DNA of 64,000 bases from Nocardia nova SH22a (GTDB lineage Bacteria > Actinomycetota > Actinomycetes > Mycobacteriales > Mycobacteriaceae), in the NCBI RefSeq assembly GCF_000523235.1, contig NZ_CP006850.1, positions 2,976,001-3,040,000 on the forward strand, read 5' to 3'. Shown here one piece after another: positions 52,029 to 60,099 of this stretch (position 1 is the stretch's first letter; each line of letters opens with the position of its first letter). The notes under the pieces are model-generated. The model searched no databases. It had not been told where the DNA came from and worked only from the letters and a program-made list of their open reading frames with translations. The translations under genes and the position numbers were made by a program.

Positions 52029-54005
52029 ATGACTATCGACGTGCACTCCGACGTGCTGATGACGGCGCGGTCGGTCCGCGGCGAGTACGACCTGGACCTG
52101 ATCACCGCCGAGGCGATCCGCGCGGGCCTGATCGAGGTGACTCGCCACATGCGCGACAGCCTCGTGCGCAGCGCCTACTCCAACACCATCCGCGACATCC
52201 TCGACTTCGGGGTGGCGATCCACCATGTCGGCGCCGAGGGCAGCGAGATGTCGGCCATCACCGAGGGGTGCTGCCATTTCGCGTTCACCCATCAGCACAT
52301 GACGAACATGGTCATGGACGAGTGGGGCTACGACAACCTCGGGCCGGGCGACACGATCTTCTGCAACGACTCCTGGCGCGGCGCCATCCACTTTCCGGAT
52401 GTGAACCTGTTCCGGCCGATCTTCTGGAAAGACGAGCCGATCTTCGTGCTCACCGACGCGACCCACATCATGGATATCGGCGGGCCGGTGCCCGGCGGCT
52501 TCAACGCCGCGGCCACCACGCATTTCGAAGAGGGACTGCGTTTTCCGCCGATTCTGATCACCTCCGCAGGGAAGCCGGTGCGGTCGACGATCAACCTGAT
52601 CCTCGAGAACACCCGCACCCCGTTCGAGAACCTCGGCGATATCCGGGCGCTGTTCGGCACCTTGAAGATCGGTGAGGACCGGCTGCTCGGACTCGTGCGG
52701 CGCTACGGGATCGAGGCGGTCCGGGCGGGCGCCCGCTACACCCTGGACCTGGCCGAACGGCGTATGCGCAGGGCGATCGAGCAGATCCCGGACGGCGTCT
52801 GGGAGGGCGAGGATTTCATCGACGACGACGCCGTCGACTTCGACGAACCGCTGAAGCTCGCGGCCTCGGTCCGCAAGGAGGGCGATTCGATCGAGATCGA
52901 CTTCTCCGGCAGCAGCCGCCAGCCGCTCGGCGCGCTCATGACCTGCTGGGAGGACGTCAACCGATGCCTGGTCGGGCCCAAGGTGATGCTGGATCCGCGC
53001 CATCCGATGAACGCCGGCGCGATGCGTCCGTTCCACGTGCTCGCACCGGCGGGGTCGGTGATGATGGGCCTGCCCCCGGCGAGCCAGAGCATGCACACCG
53101 ACGTGGCGATGCACGCCGCGAACCTGACGATGGACATCTTCGGGCGGATGGGCGCGGCGCGCAAGATCGCCTCCGACAGCGCCAGCACCCACGTCCACGT
53201 GATCGCCGGTGTGGATACCAGGCCGGGGCGGGAGGGATCGCCGTGGGCCGCCGCGCTGGGGCTCGGAGGTTCGTGGGGCGGTACCGATTCCAACGACGGC
53301 ATCAGCTTCAACCCGTCGTCGATCTTCAACATCACCGACAACAACATCGAGATGCTCGAACGCGACAATCCGATGATGATCCGCGGCCGGAATCTGCTGA
53401 TGGACGCCGCGGCCGCCGGGGAGTTCCGGTCCGGCTTCGCCAATACGCTGATCATGGAGGTGACCAGCGATATGACGCAGGCCACCATCCTGCTCGACGC
53501 CGGACGGTTCCCGCGCCCCGGCCTGGCCTCCGGCGGATCCGGGATGACCTCCTATCTCTATCGCGTGAAACCGCAGCCCGGCAACGTGATTCGGCAGCGC
53601 GACGGCATCATCCCGCTCAGCGATCTGGAACCGCTGGCAGGCAAGGTCGACGCCGACGGCGCACCGGATTCGGGCGGGGGACAGTGGTGTGCCGACACCG
53701 AACTGCAGACACTCAAATTGACCGGTCTGCCGCTGCGCAAGGGTGACATCCTCTATCTCATCTGCGCGACCGGAGGCGGCTACGGCGACCCACTCGAGCG
53801 CGACCCGGAACGAGTGCGCGCGGACGTGTGGAACGAACGCATCTCACCGGAGTTCGCCCGCGACGCCTACGGGGTCGTGATCACCGACGGTGAAGTCGAC
53901 GCCGCAGCGACGACCGAACTGCGGGCCGGATATCGCGCGGGAGGCTGGACGGTACCGGTCGCCGGGCCCCGCCGCTGGCCCCGGACATGGGAAGAAATGA
54001 CGTAA
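52029..54005 (+). CDS. HyuB-type hydantoinase or ketone carboxylase subunit
   Basis: 658 residues. LGPGDTIFCNDSWRGAIHFPDVNLFRP, DATHIMDIGGPVPGGF, and CATGGGYGDPLERDPERV are the family landmarks, matching the same positions in the 14310 paralogue. Start: ATG at 52029. Together with the HyuA it would make the catalytic pair. It is followed after 45 bp by a small zinc-ribbon gene with a very strong ribosome site. The substrate cannot be read from the sequence. Confidence 0.87.
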   Translation: MTIDVHSDVLMTARSVRGEYDLDLITAEAIRAGLIEVTRHMRDSLVRSAYSNTIRDILDFGVAIHHVGAEGSEMSAITEGCCHFAFTHQHMTNMVMDEWGYDNLGPGDTIFCNDSWRGAIHFPDVNLFRPIFWKDEPIFVLTDATHIMDIGGPVPGGFNAAATTHFEEGLRFPPILITSAGKPVRSTINLILENTRTPFENLGDIRALFGTLKIGEDRLLGLVRRYGIEAVRAGARYTLDLAERRMRRAIEQIPDGVWEGEDFIDDDAVDFDEPLKLAASVRKEGDSIEIDFSGSSRQPLGALMTCWEDVNRCLVGPKVMLDPRHPMNAGAMRPFHVLAPAGSVMMGLPPASQSMHTDVAMHAANLTMDIFGRMGAARKIASDSASTHVHVIAGVDTRPGREGSPWAAALGLGGSWGGTDSNDGISFNPSSIFNITDNNIEMLERDNPMMIRGRNLLMDAAAAGEFRSGFANTLIMEVTSDMTQATILLDAGRFPRPGLASGGSGMTSYLYRVKPQPGNVIRQRDGIIPLSDLEPLAGKVDADGAPDSGGGQWCADTELQTLKLTGLPLRKGDILYLICATGGGYGDPLERDPERVRADVWNERISPEFARDAYGVVITDGEVDAAATTELRAGYRAGGWTVPVAGPRRWPRTWEEMT

Positions 54006-54050
54006 CAGGCCATTCGAAACAGTCTGCCCGACATCACTTTTGGAGGAAAT

Positions 54051-54368
54051 ATGGCCTGGCATCACAGGTACACCCAGCAGCGACCCGAACAACGCTTCGT
54101 CCACGTCGAACGGATTCCGGTGCCCGGGGTCAGCTGTCCGGCATGCGACAGCACCGATATCCGCCGCTATCCGATCGCCAACCACCTCGGCCCGCGCATG
54201 GTCACCAAATGTCAGCGCTGTTTCGAGGTCCTGGCACTGGACCGGCCGGCCGAGGCCGACAACTGGCCACCGTTCCGCTCGGTGACCTACGACTGGGAGG
54301 CGTCACCCAGCGAACGGGCCGGTCGTGACCTGGCCGTGCGCACGGGATCGTTCGACCGCTCGCTCTGA
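54051..54368 (+). CDS. Small zinc-ribbon protein linked to HyuA/HyuB
   Basis: 105 residues. Cys29/Cys32 (CPAC) and Cys54/Cys57 (CQRC) with RYP in between; the spacing CxxC-x6-RYP-x12-CxxC is exactly that of the protein at 12031, although the tail is about 30 residues longer. Start: ATG at 54051 with GGAGG 5 bases upstream. Its position last in the SDR-HyuA-HyuB operon mirrors the 12-kb module, where it is first. A carboxylase gamma-subunit-like role is inferred by analogy with acetone carboxylase. Confidence 0.72.
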   Translation: MAWHHRYTQQRPEQRFVHVERIPVPGVSCPACDSTDIRRYPIANHLGPRMVTKCQRCFEVLALDRPAEADNWPPFRSVTYDWEASPSERAGRDLAVRTGSFDRSL

Positions 54369-54375
54369 ACCGGAA

Positions 54376-54421
54376 GCCCTCCGCCGGTGTGCCGCCGTCG
54401 AGCGGGAGAGCGGCGGAGGGC
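54376..54421. terminator. Bidirectional hairpin terminator
   Basis: 11-bp perfect stem GCCCTCCGCCG/CGGCGGAGGGC with a 24-nt loop between the convergent zinc-ribbon and TetR genes. Confidence 0.65.
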
Positions 54422-54504
54422 CGCTGCGGACCAGTGAGATCGCCGGTGCCGCAACGACTTCGCGTCGGCTACTCGTTCGAGTTCTCCCGCGGGCGGATAC
54501 CGGA

Positions 54505-55143
54505 TCAGGGGTCCGCGGACATTCCTTGCAGACCGTTCCACATCAGCCGGAACATCACGTCGGTGGTGTCGGCAGCGGAACCGCGCGTCGTATCCGGCCA
54601 CTTGGCGAGCTGCTCGGAGGTGTGCACGACGAACAGGTGGAGGATGAACGGATCCACATCGGCGCGGATATCGCCGGACGCGACCGCGTCCAGCACCAAT
54701 CGGTCCCAGAGGGCGGAGAACGTTTCCAGTTCTGGGCGGAGTCGTTCACGCATATCGTCGGGCAGGTCGCGGTAGGAGCGGATGTGCGCCGGTGACATAC
54801 TGCCGATCTCCAGGCGGGCCGCGATGAACGCGCGGACGGCGGCGGCGAGGCGTTCGCCCGCCGACGAGCCGTCGGGCAGGTCGGTGATGGCCTGCCGGAC
54901 CCGCTCGTGCACCACGCGGACACCGCCGTCGAGCGCCTCCTCGACCAGCTGTTCCTTGGAATCGAAGTAGTAGTAGAGGCTGCCGGTCTGGATTCCGGCC
55001 GCTGCGGCGATCGCGGACAACCGGGTGTGCTGGTAACCCGTTTCGGCGAGTACCTTGCCGGCCGCGGCGATGATCCGGGCGCGGGTCGCCTCCGACTTCG
55101 ACGGACGCGATCCGGGGACCTCGCGTCGCTCTGTCGTCGACAT
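54505..55143 (-). CDS. TetR-family transcriptional regulator
   Basis: 212 residues. The helix-turn-helix is at about residues 17-65 (SEATRARIIAAAGKVLAETGYQHTRLSAIAAAAGIQTGSLYYYFDSKEQLVEEAL). The C-terminal ligand domain runs from about 70 and ends FRLMWNGLQGMS. Start: ATG at 55143 with AGGAG upstream. An inverted repeat 61 bases upstream suggests autorepression, and a close match at 46357 suggests the CitE/acyl-CoA dehydrogenase promoter is also a target. Confidence 0.92.
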   Translation of the reverse strand: MSTTERREVPGSRPSKSEATRARIIAAAGKVLAETGYQHTRLSAIAAAAGIQTGSLYYYFDSKEQLVEEALDGGVRVVHERVRQAITDLPDGSSAGERLAAAVRAFIAARLEIGSMSPAHIRSYRDLPDDMRERLRPELETFSALWDRLVLDAVASGDIRADVDPFILHLFVVHTSEQLAKWPDTTRGSAADTTDVMFRLMWNGLQGMSADP

Positions 55144-55203
55144 CGCACTCCTCGCCTTGGACGATGGCGCCGATCCGGGCCATCGAGATCCTGTCCGCTC
55201 GAT

Positions 55204-55220
55204 TCTAATGGATTGTTAGA
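55204..55220. promoter_or_regulatory. Inverted repeat before TetR gene
   Basis: TCTAATGGATTGTTAGA: perfect TCTAA/TTAGA arms with a 7-bp centre, 61 bp upstream of the TetR start. The minus-strand reading TCTAACAATCCATTAGA resembles 46357-46373. Confidence 0.6.
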
Positions 55221-55305
55221 TTATCTGGGCGCTCATTCCGTGGAAGACGGCGGCATCGCGGCGATGACCGTGTGGACGGGCCGATCCTGTTGTGGCGCAA
55301 CGCAA

Positions 55306-55343
55306 GACGACGCCCGGCCAGGATGTCCCAGCCGGGCGTCGTC
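55306..55343 (-). terminator. Hairpin terminator of the beta-propeller gene
   Basis: Perfect 13-bp stem GACGACGCCCGGC/GCCGGGCGTCGTC with a 12-nt loop, 25 bases after the stop of the minus-strand beta-propeller gene. Confidence 0.75.
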
Positions 55344-55368
55344 CGCTCGTACCGCCGAAGAAGACGGG

Positions 55369-56547
55369 CTACGTATTCGGAACCAGGGTCAGGGTCCGGC
55401 CGTCGGCGACGGTCGTGCCGGTGTACAGCGCGGTGGAGTCGTCGCGGACGAGGACGCCGTCGTCACCGATGGTGAAGCGCCGCAGGACTTCCTCCCCGGC
55501 GCGCGCCGGATCGGTGCCCAGTGCCCACAGCACCTTGCCGCTGGGCGACATCACCGACGACTCGGAGTACACGCCGACCTTCGGATCGAAATCCGTTCCG
55601 TGCAGCGGCCGCAGGGTGCCGTCGGCCTGGATCGCGTACGTGCTGATCGCGGCGGTCCCCATATTCGGCACGTAGAGGAAACGGCCGTCGGGAGTGATGC
55701 TCGGGACGTGCGGCAGGATGCCGCTCGGATACGGTGATCCGGCGACTTCGGTGAGCGTTCCGTCGTCGGCCCGGTTGTAGGCCTGGACCGTGGCGCTGAG
55801 CTCGTTGGTGATGAACAGGTGGCGCCCGTCGGGGGTCAGCGTCGGGAACAGCGGATTGATACCGCCGGGCAGGCGCTGTTTGACCGGTGACAGCGTGCCG
55901 TCGCTGTGGATGTCCATGACGAGCAGTTGCCGATCGGGCACGCTCGCGACATACAGATTGCGCCCATCCGGTGACACCCCGGCGGTGCCGAGGCCACCGG
56001 CGACGCCGAGCGACGTCGCGGGACCGTTCGGGGTCGGCGTGCCGTCGCTGCCGAAGTGCACCGGCACGATGGCGCCGTTGACGGCTCCGACCAGGACGTA
56101 GCCGTCGCGTCCGTTCGGTGCGAACGCGATGTCGACCGGGACGTCGGGCAGCGGCATCGCGGCGCCTGGTGTCAGCGTGCCGTCCGACCCGATGGCGTAC
56201 GAGATCAGCCGCGGGTTCATGGTCGGAGCGCTGTAGAAGAAGCGCCCGTTCGGCGATGCGCCCTGGGGCCAGTTCGGCTGACCGGTCGGGGCGCGTCCGG
56301 CGATCGGGACCGCCGCCCCGGAGTCGGTGGCGTTGAATCCGACGATGCCGTCGCTGAGGTAGCCGTGGGCGTAGATGTGATAACCGGGGGCATCCGCCGC
56401 TGCCGGGGTCACCGCCATGAAACCGGGCAGAACGGCCGCGGCGGCGGCGAGGACCCAGCCCGCACGCGCGTGCCGGTGATTGCGGCGTGCGGAAATCGTC
56501 GTTCGGCGTACTCCCGAACCATCCGTCGTCGTTGAATCAGATGTCAT
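55369..56547 (-). CDS. Secreted beta-propeller (YncE/lactonase-like) protein
   Basis: 392 residues. A signal peptide spans about 1-50 (positive region RRNHRHARAG, hydrophobic WVLAAAAAVLPGFMAV, cleavage near AAADA). The rest is a chain of repeats with PDGR, such as VSPDGRNLYVAS, LTPDGRHLFITN and ITPDGRFLYVPN, about seven blades of the YVTN/6-phosphogluconolactonase-like propeller. It should act outside the cytoplasm. A similar protein is at 58667-59797. Whether it is a lactonase, a binding protein or a cell-wall component is not visible. Start: ATG at 56547; the ribosome site is weak. Confidence 0.8.
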   Translation of the reverse strand: MTSDSTTTDGSGVRRTTISARRNHRHARAGWVLAAAAAVLPGFMAVTPAAADAPGYHIYAHGYLSDGIVGFNATDSGAAVPIAGRAPTGQPNWPQGASPNGRFFYSAPTMNPRLISYAIGSDGTLTPGAAMPLPDVPVDIAFAPNGRDGYVLVGAVNGAIVPVHFGSDGTPTPNGPATSLGVAGGLGTAGVSPDGRNLYVASVPDRQLLVMDIHSDGTLSPVKQRLPGGINPLFPTLTPDGRHLFITNELSATVQAYNRADDGTLTEVAGSPYPSGILPHVPSITPDGRFLYVPNMGTAAISTYAIQADGTLRPLHGTDFDPKVGVYSESSVMSPSGKVLWALGTDPARAGEEVLRRFTIGDDGVLVRDDSTALYTGTTVADGRTLTLVPNT

Positions 56548-56630
56548 GGCGGCAGCCTAAGACGGAAACAACAGGGGAAATGTCCGAGAATTGGACATTC
56601 GCAGCGATTGCCGCTCCTTACGGTCGAGCC

Positions 56631-57077
56631 ATGATCAAAGGAAAGATCACCAACATGAAGTTGGTGGTGAGCGATCTCGAACGCTCTTTGGATTTCTACA
56701 AATCCGTTTTCGGACTCGAGGTCGGTGCGCGTCTGGATTTCACCGGCCCCGACGTCACCGAGGTGATGCTCGACGGCCCGGACGGCACCCGCATCCTGGT
56801 GCTGCTGCACAGCGACCTCATGCCCGCGCCGAAACCGATCCCCGGATATGCGCCCCTGGTGGTGCAGGTCGACGACATCGCGACCGCGAAGTCGGGAATC
56901 GAGAAGGCCGGATACGAAGTGGCGGTGGGGCCGCTCGAATTCGGGCCGGTCGGGATCGTCATGGTGGCCGACCCCGACGGCTACCTGATCGAGATCGTCG
57001 CGGGCGATCCGAACGCCGTGCAGGGTCCGCCGGCGGGAACCAAGATTCCGCATCCCATTCCGCAGATCCACGGGTAG
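56631..57077 (+). CDS. VOC (glyoxalase-like) protein
   Basis: 148 residues. Two VOC modules: ITNMKLVVSDLERSLDFYKSVFGLEVG and APLVVQVDDIATAKSGIEKAGYEV...VMVADPDGYLIEIVAG, the second carrying the metal Glu. Start: ATG at 56631 with no clear ribosome site; the ATG at 56655 has AAAGGAAAG upstream and would shorten the protein by eight residues. Divergent from the propeller gene (83-bp gap) and upstream of the CoA transferase, though with its own weak terminator. Isomerase, lyase or dioxygenase chemistry cannot be distinguished. Confidence 0.78.
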   Translation: MIKGKITNMKLVVSDLERSLDFYKSVFGLEVGARLDFTGPDVTEVMLDGPDGTRILVLLHSDLMPAPKPIPGYAPLVVQVDDIATAKSGIEKAGYEVAVGPLEFGPVGIVMVADPDGYLIEIVAGDPNAVQGPPAGTKIPHPIPQIHG

Positions 57078-57114
57078 AAATGTGGTAGGCGGATTCCTCT
57101 GAAAACGAAATCAT

Positions 57115-57136
57115 CCGCCGGCCGCCTCACCGGCGG
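57115..57136 (+). terminator. Weak hairpin
   Basis: 7-bp stem CCGCCGG/CCGGCGG after the VOC gene, no T-run. Possible terminator. Confidence 0.4.
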
Positions 57137-57248
57137 GGACAATTCGGGTCGGGTACGCACGACGGTGTCGGCGCGGCCCGGCCCGAGTCGTATCCGGGCC
57201 GTGGTCGTACCGGCGGGCCACGCTGCCGCGGACCCTCGGCATCTGTGA

Positions 57249-57266
57249 TGCGTAATATATTATGCG
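57249..57266 (+). promoter_or_regulatory. AT-rich element before CoA transferase
   Basis: TGCGTAATATATTATGCG contains the shared AATATATTATGC element (57254-57265) and shares TGCGTAATATAT with 59985-59996 before the AcoR-like gene. It sits about 80 bp before the CaiB-type start. Confidence 0.55.
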
Positions 57267-57346
57267 TTGACTATGGTGTCGACCGCAGACATCACGGTCG
57301 ACGCCGACAGCAGCGAGGCTGCGTTCCAGCTAGGGGAGCGATTATC

Positions 57347-58600
57347 TTGACCGATCCGATCACCGCGCAACGCCGGCCCCTGGAGGGACTGCGCGTCCTG
57401 GACCTGACCGTGGCGCTGGCCGGTCCCTACGGCACCCTGTTGCTCGCCGGTCTGGGCGCCGAAGTCATCAAGATCGAGTCGCCGGGTGGTGGCGATATCG
57501 CCCGGATGAACCCGCCGTTCTACGGCGAGCGTGGCATGCACTTCGACGCGCTGGAGGACGGTGACATCTCGCTGTCGATCCTCGCCAGGGCCCGCGAGAA
57601 GAAGTCGATCTCCCTGGATCTCAAGTCCGACGCGGGCAGGCAACTGTTCTACCGGCTGGTCGAGCAGGCCGATATCGTCTTCGAGAATCTCAGCGACGGC
57701 ACCGTCGAACGCCTCGGCGTCGACTACGAGACGGTGCGCGCGCACAATCCGCGGATCGTCTACTGCTCGGTCAGCGGTCTCGGGCGGCCGAGCCTGTATC
57801 CCGGAGTCAAGGCCATGGACATCACGGTCCAGGCGCTGAGCGGTCTGATGGACACCACCGGCCACGCCGACGGTCCGCCGCTGCGGGTCGGGATCGCGAT
57901 CTCGGATCTGCTCGCACCGCTCTACGGAGTGATCGGGGTGCAGTCCGCGCTCCGGCAGCGGGAGGTCACCGGGCAAGGACAGCACGTGGTCGTCTCGATG
58001 CTGGAATGCCTCACCTCGCTGCTCCCGTTCGAACATCTGGATGTCTTGCAGCGCAACGGTTTCCCGCCGCGTTCCGGCAATCATCACAATCGGCTGGCGC
58101 CCTTCGGCGTCTATCCCACCAGTGACGGCTACGTGTCGATCGCCGCGGCCAGCGATGCCTGGATGCGGTCGATCTTCGATGCCATGGGTAAACCGGAACT
58201 GATCGAGGATCCCCGCTTCGCCTCCCGCGGGCCACGGGCGATGAACGCCGACGCACTCAATACGATGATCGAGGAATGGACCGCGCGGCAGACCTCGGCG
58301 GAGGTCATCGAGGAACTGAGCACGCGACGTTCGGTTCCGTGCGTGCCGGTGCGCACGGCTTCCGAGGCGCTGTCGGATCCGGCGCTGTTCGAACGCGGCG
58401 TCCTGCAGCATCTGCAACACCCGCGTGCCGGGACGATCGATGCGGTCGCCGGTGGGATCCCGATCCATATGTCGGATGCCTCGGTGGGCCTGGAGCGACC
58501 GGCCGCCGAACTCGGTGCGGACAACGCCGACGTCTACGGGCAGTTGCTGGGCCTGAGCGCGGACGAACTGGCTAGGTTGCGGGACGAGGGGATCGTCTGA
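57347..58600 (+). CDS. CaiB/BaiF-type (class III) CoA transferase
   Basis: 417 residues of the class III CoA-transferase family: PLEGLRVLDLTVALAGPYGTLLLAGLGAEVIKIESP at the N-terminus (CoA site), and YPGVKAMDITVQALSGLM, whose Asp should form the acyl-anhydride intermediate. Start: TTG at 57347, chosen because GGGGAGCG lies 7 bases upstream and the frame before it is not homologous. It moves CoA from one acyl-CoA to another acid, so it is an ATP-free entry for a carboxylate. It probably forms its own unit ending at the hairpin at 58612. Confidence 0.87.
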   Translation: MTDPITAQRRPLEGLRVLDLTVALAGPYGTLLLAGLGAEVIKIESPGGGDIARMNPPFYGERGMHFDALEDGDISLSILARAREKKSISLDLKSDAGRQLFYRLVEQADIVFENLSDGTVERLGVDYETVRAHNPRIVYCSVSGLGRPSLYPGVKAMDITVQALSGLMDTTGHADGPPLRVGIAISDLLAPLYGVIGVQSALRQREVTGQGQHVVVSMLECLTSLLPFEHLDVLQRNGFPPRSGNHHNRLAPFGVYPTSDGYVSIAAASDAWMRSIFDAMGKPELIEDPRFASRGPRAMNADALNTMIEEWTARQTSAEVIEELSTRRSVPCVPVRTASEALSDPALFERGVLQHLQHPRAGTIDAVAGGIPIHMSDASVGLERPAAELGADNADVYGQLLGLSADELARLRDEGIV

Positions 58601-58611
58601 TCCTGTCTCGA

Positions 58612-58648
58612 ACGATGAAAGCCACTGCAATGCAGTGGCTTTCATCGT
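58612..58648. terminator. Very long perfect hairpin
   Basis: 18-bp perfect complementary arms (ACGATGAAAGCCACTGCA and complement) separated by a single A, between the convergent CoA transferase and propeller genes. A strong bidirectional terminator. Confidence 0.88.
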
Positions 58649-58666
58649 CTCGTCTGGTGGTTGGGA

Positions 58667-59797
58667 TCAATTCGTCATCTGCAGCACCGGCCCGTCGGAG
58701 AAGACCGTCCCGGAATCGACTTCGGGCAGCGGCGATTTCGTGAGACGGCCGTCGGACTGGATGTCGAAGGTGCGGATCATGCTGGTGACATTCGTGCTCA
58801 GCACGTCGGATTCGTAGACATGACGCTGGTCGGGGCTGATGACGACCGATCCGCCCATGGTGCCCAGTGGGAGCGTGTAGGGCGATCCGGGCAGGGGAGT
58901 GAGGGCGCCGTCGGGGCCGATGCGGTATCCGCGCACGTCGCCGCTCACGGCTTCCGGAACATAGAGGTACCGGTTGTCGGCGGTGATCTTGGCGCCGTGG
59001 GACATCAGGCCCGCGGGATACGGGGAGCCCGGTGTCGGTCTGAGGGCGCCGTCGGCGCCGATGGCGTACCCGCGCAATTCCATCGAGCCTTCGTGGCTGA
59101 TGTAGATGAAACGCCCGTCGGGCGAATAGGTCGGATTCACCGGCATCATGCCCGTGGCCACCGTGCCGATCGGTGTCAGATGTCCGTTCGGGCCGATCGC
59201 GAAACTCGGCATATTGCCGTCGGCGTAGCTGTTGATCCGCAGGAATCGCCCGTCCGGATCGATGACCAGCGAGGGCAGGCCCGACAGCCCCGGAATGGCG
59301 ACATCCGGTTCGCCGGAGGCGGACAGCGCGCCCGACGGTGCTATCGCGAAGGAGCTGATGTGCGCGGGCGCGCCGCCGATCGCGACGAACAACCGCGAAC
59401 CGTCCGGGGTGACCCCCGCGGTGATGCCCGGTCCGTCGAGCGCGATCCGCGCGCCCGGAATCGGCGCCGGCACGCCGTCGTCGCCGATGCGGTACCCCGT
59501 GACCGTGCCCAGCGTCGAGGTGATGAAAACGGTGCGCCCGTCCGGCGCGACGACCACCGACAGCACCCCCACCCCGATCGGGAACGGCGAGCCGGGAACC
59601 TTCGTCAGCGATCCGTCCGCGCCGACCCGGAAGACCCCGAGGTTGCCGCTGGCGACGCCGGACACCATGAGGTAATGCGGTGCGGCGCCGGGATCGGCGG
59701 AGGCGGTGGACAGGGACCAGCCGGACGCGCACAGCAGCGCGGCGGCCGCGGCCGCGCAGGTGCGGCGAAGGGCTCTGCTCGTGGTTGATTTCGTCAC
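58667..59797 (-). CDS. Secreted beta-propeller (YncE/lactonase-like) protein
   Basis: 376 residues. The signal peptide runs to about residue 36 (RALRRTCAAAAAALLCASGWSLSTASA, then DPGAAPHYL). It is followed by about seven blades with APDGRTVFITS, YSPDGRFIYISHEG, ISPDQRHVYES. Similar in design to the protein at 55369. Start: GTG at 59797 with AAGGAG 5 bases upstream; two more GTG or ATG codons further up lack this. It is transcribed convergently with the CoA transferase and divergently from the AcoR-like gene. Confidence 0.8.
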   Translation of the reverse strand: MTKSTTSRALRRTCAAAAAALLCASGWSLSTASADPGAAPHYLMVSGVASGNLGVFRVGADGSLTKVPGSPFPIGVGVLSVVVAPDGRTVFITSTLGTVTGYRIGDDGVPAPIPGARIALDGPGITAGVTPDGSRLFVAIGGAPAHISSFAIAPSGALSASGEPDVAIPGLSGLPSLVIDPDGRFLRINSYADGNMPSFAIGPNGHLTPIGTVATGMMPVNPTYSPDGRFIYISHEGSMELRGYAIGADGALRPTPGSPYPAGLMSHGAKITADNRYLYVPEAVSGDVRGYRIGPDGALTPLPGSPYTLPLGTMGGSVVISPDQRHVYESDVLSTNVTSMIRTFDIQSDGRLTKSPLPEVDSGTVFSDGPVLQMTN

Positions 59798-59984
59798 TGA
59801 AACTCCTTCTCGGGCAACCGTATCCACGCAGGCGCGTCAGCCTGCGATGGACCGGTGCGGCGCCGAGTGGCGGCAATCGTCGGCCGCCGGACGTACTCGG
59901 GCCCTGGCGAGACTAAGCACCGGCGCGCCCGCGCGATGTTCAAGATCCGGTCATTCCGCGCACAGCGGAAGGATGCGAAATTTG

Positions 59985-59996
59985 TGCGTAATATAT
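59985..59996 (+). promoter_or_regulatory. AT-rich element before AcoR-like gene
   Basis: TGCGTAATATAT is identical to 57249-57260 before the CoA transferase. It lies in the 302-bp region between the propeller and the AcoR-like gene, the most likely place for self-regulation. Confidence 0.5.
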
Positions 59997-60099
59997 AAAG
60001 TGTATGTGATGTGCGGCATACTGTGGCTGCGGCCACAGTGGTGACTCGGCGGTCGGCGCGGAGTGAGCCGCGGAACTCGGCCAGACAAGGTGGTATGGC

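Noticed and set aside
48884..52150. Very long open frame on the minus strand opposite SDR and HyuA
   Set aside because: Composition is Arg/Gly/His-rich without any family motif, and it lies over well-supported genes on the other strand. This is typical of high-GC DNA. The same applies to long frames at 9562-11619, 12001-14298 and 14454-16601 on the minus strand.
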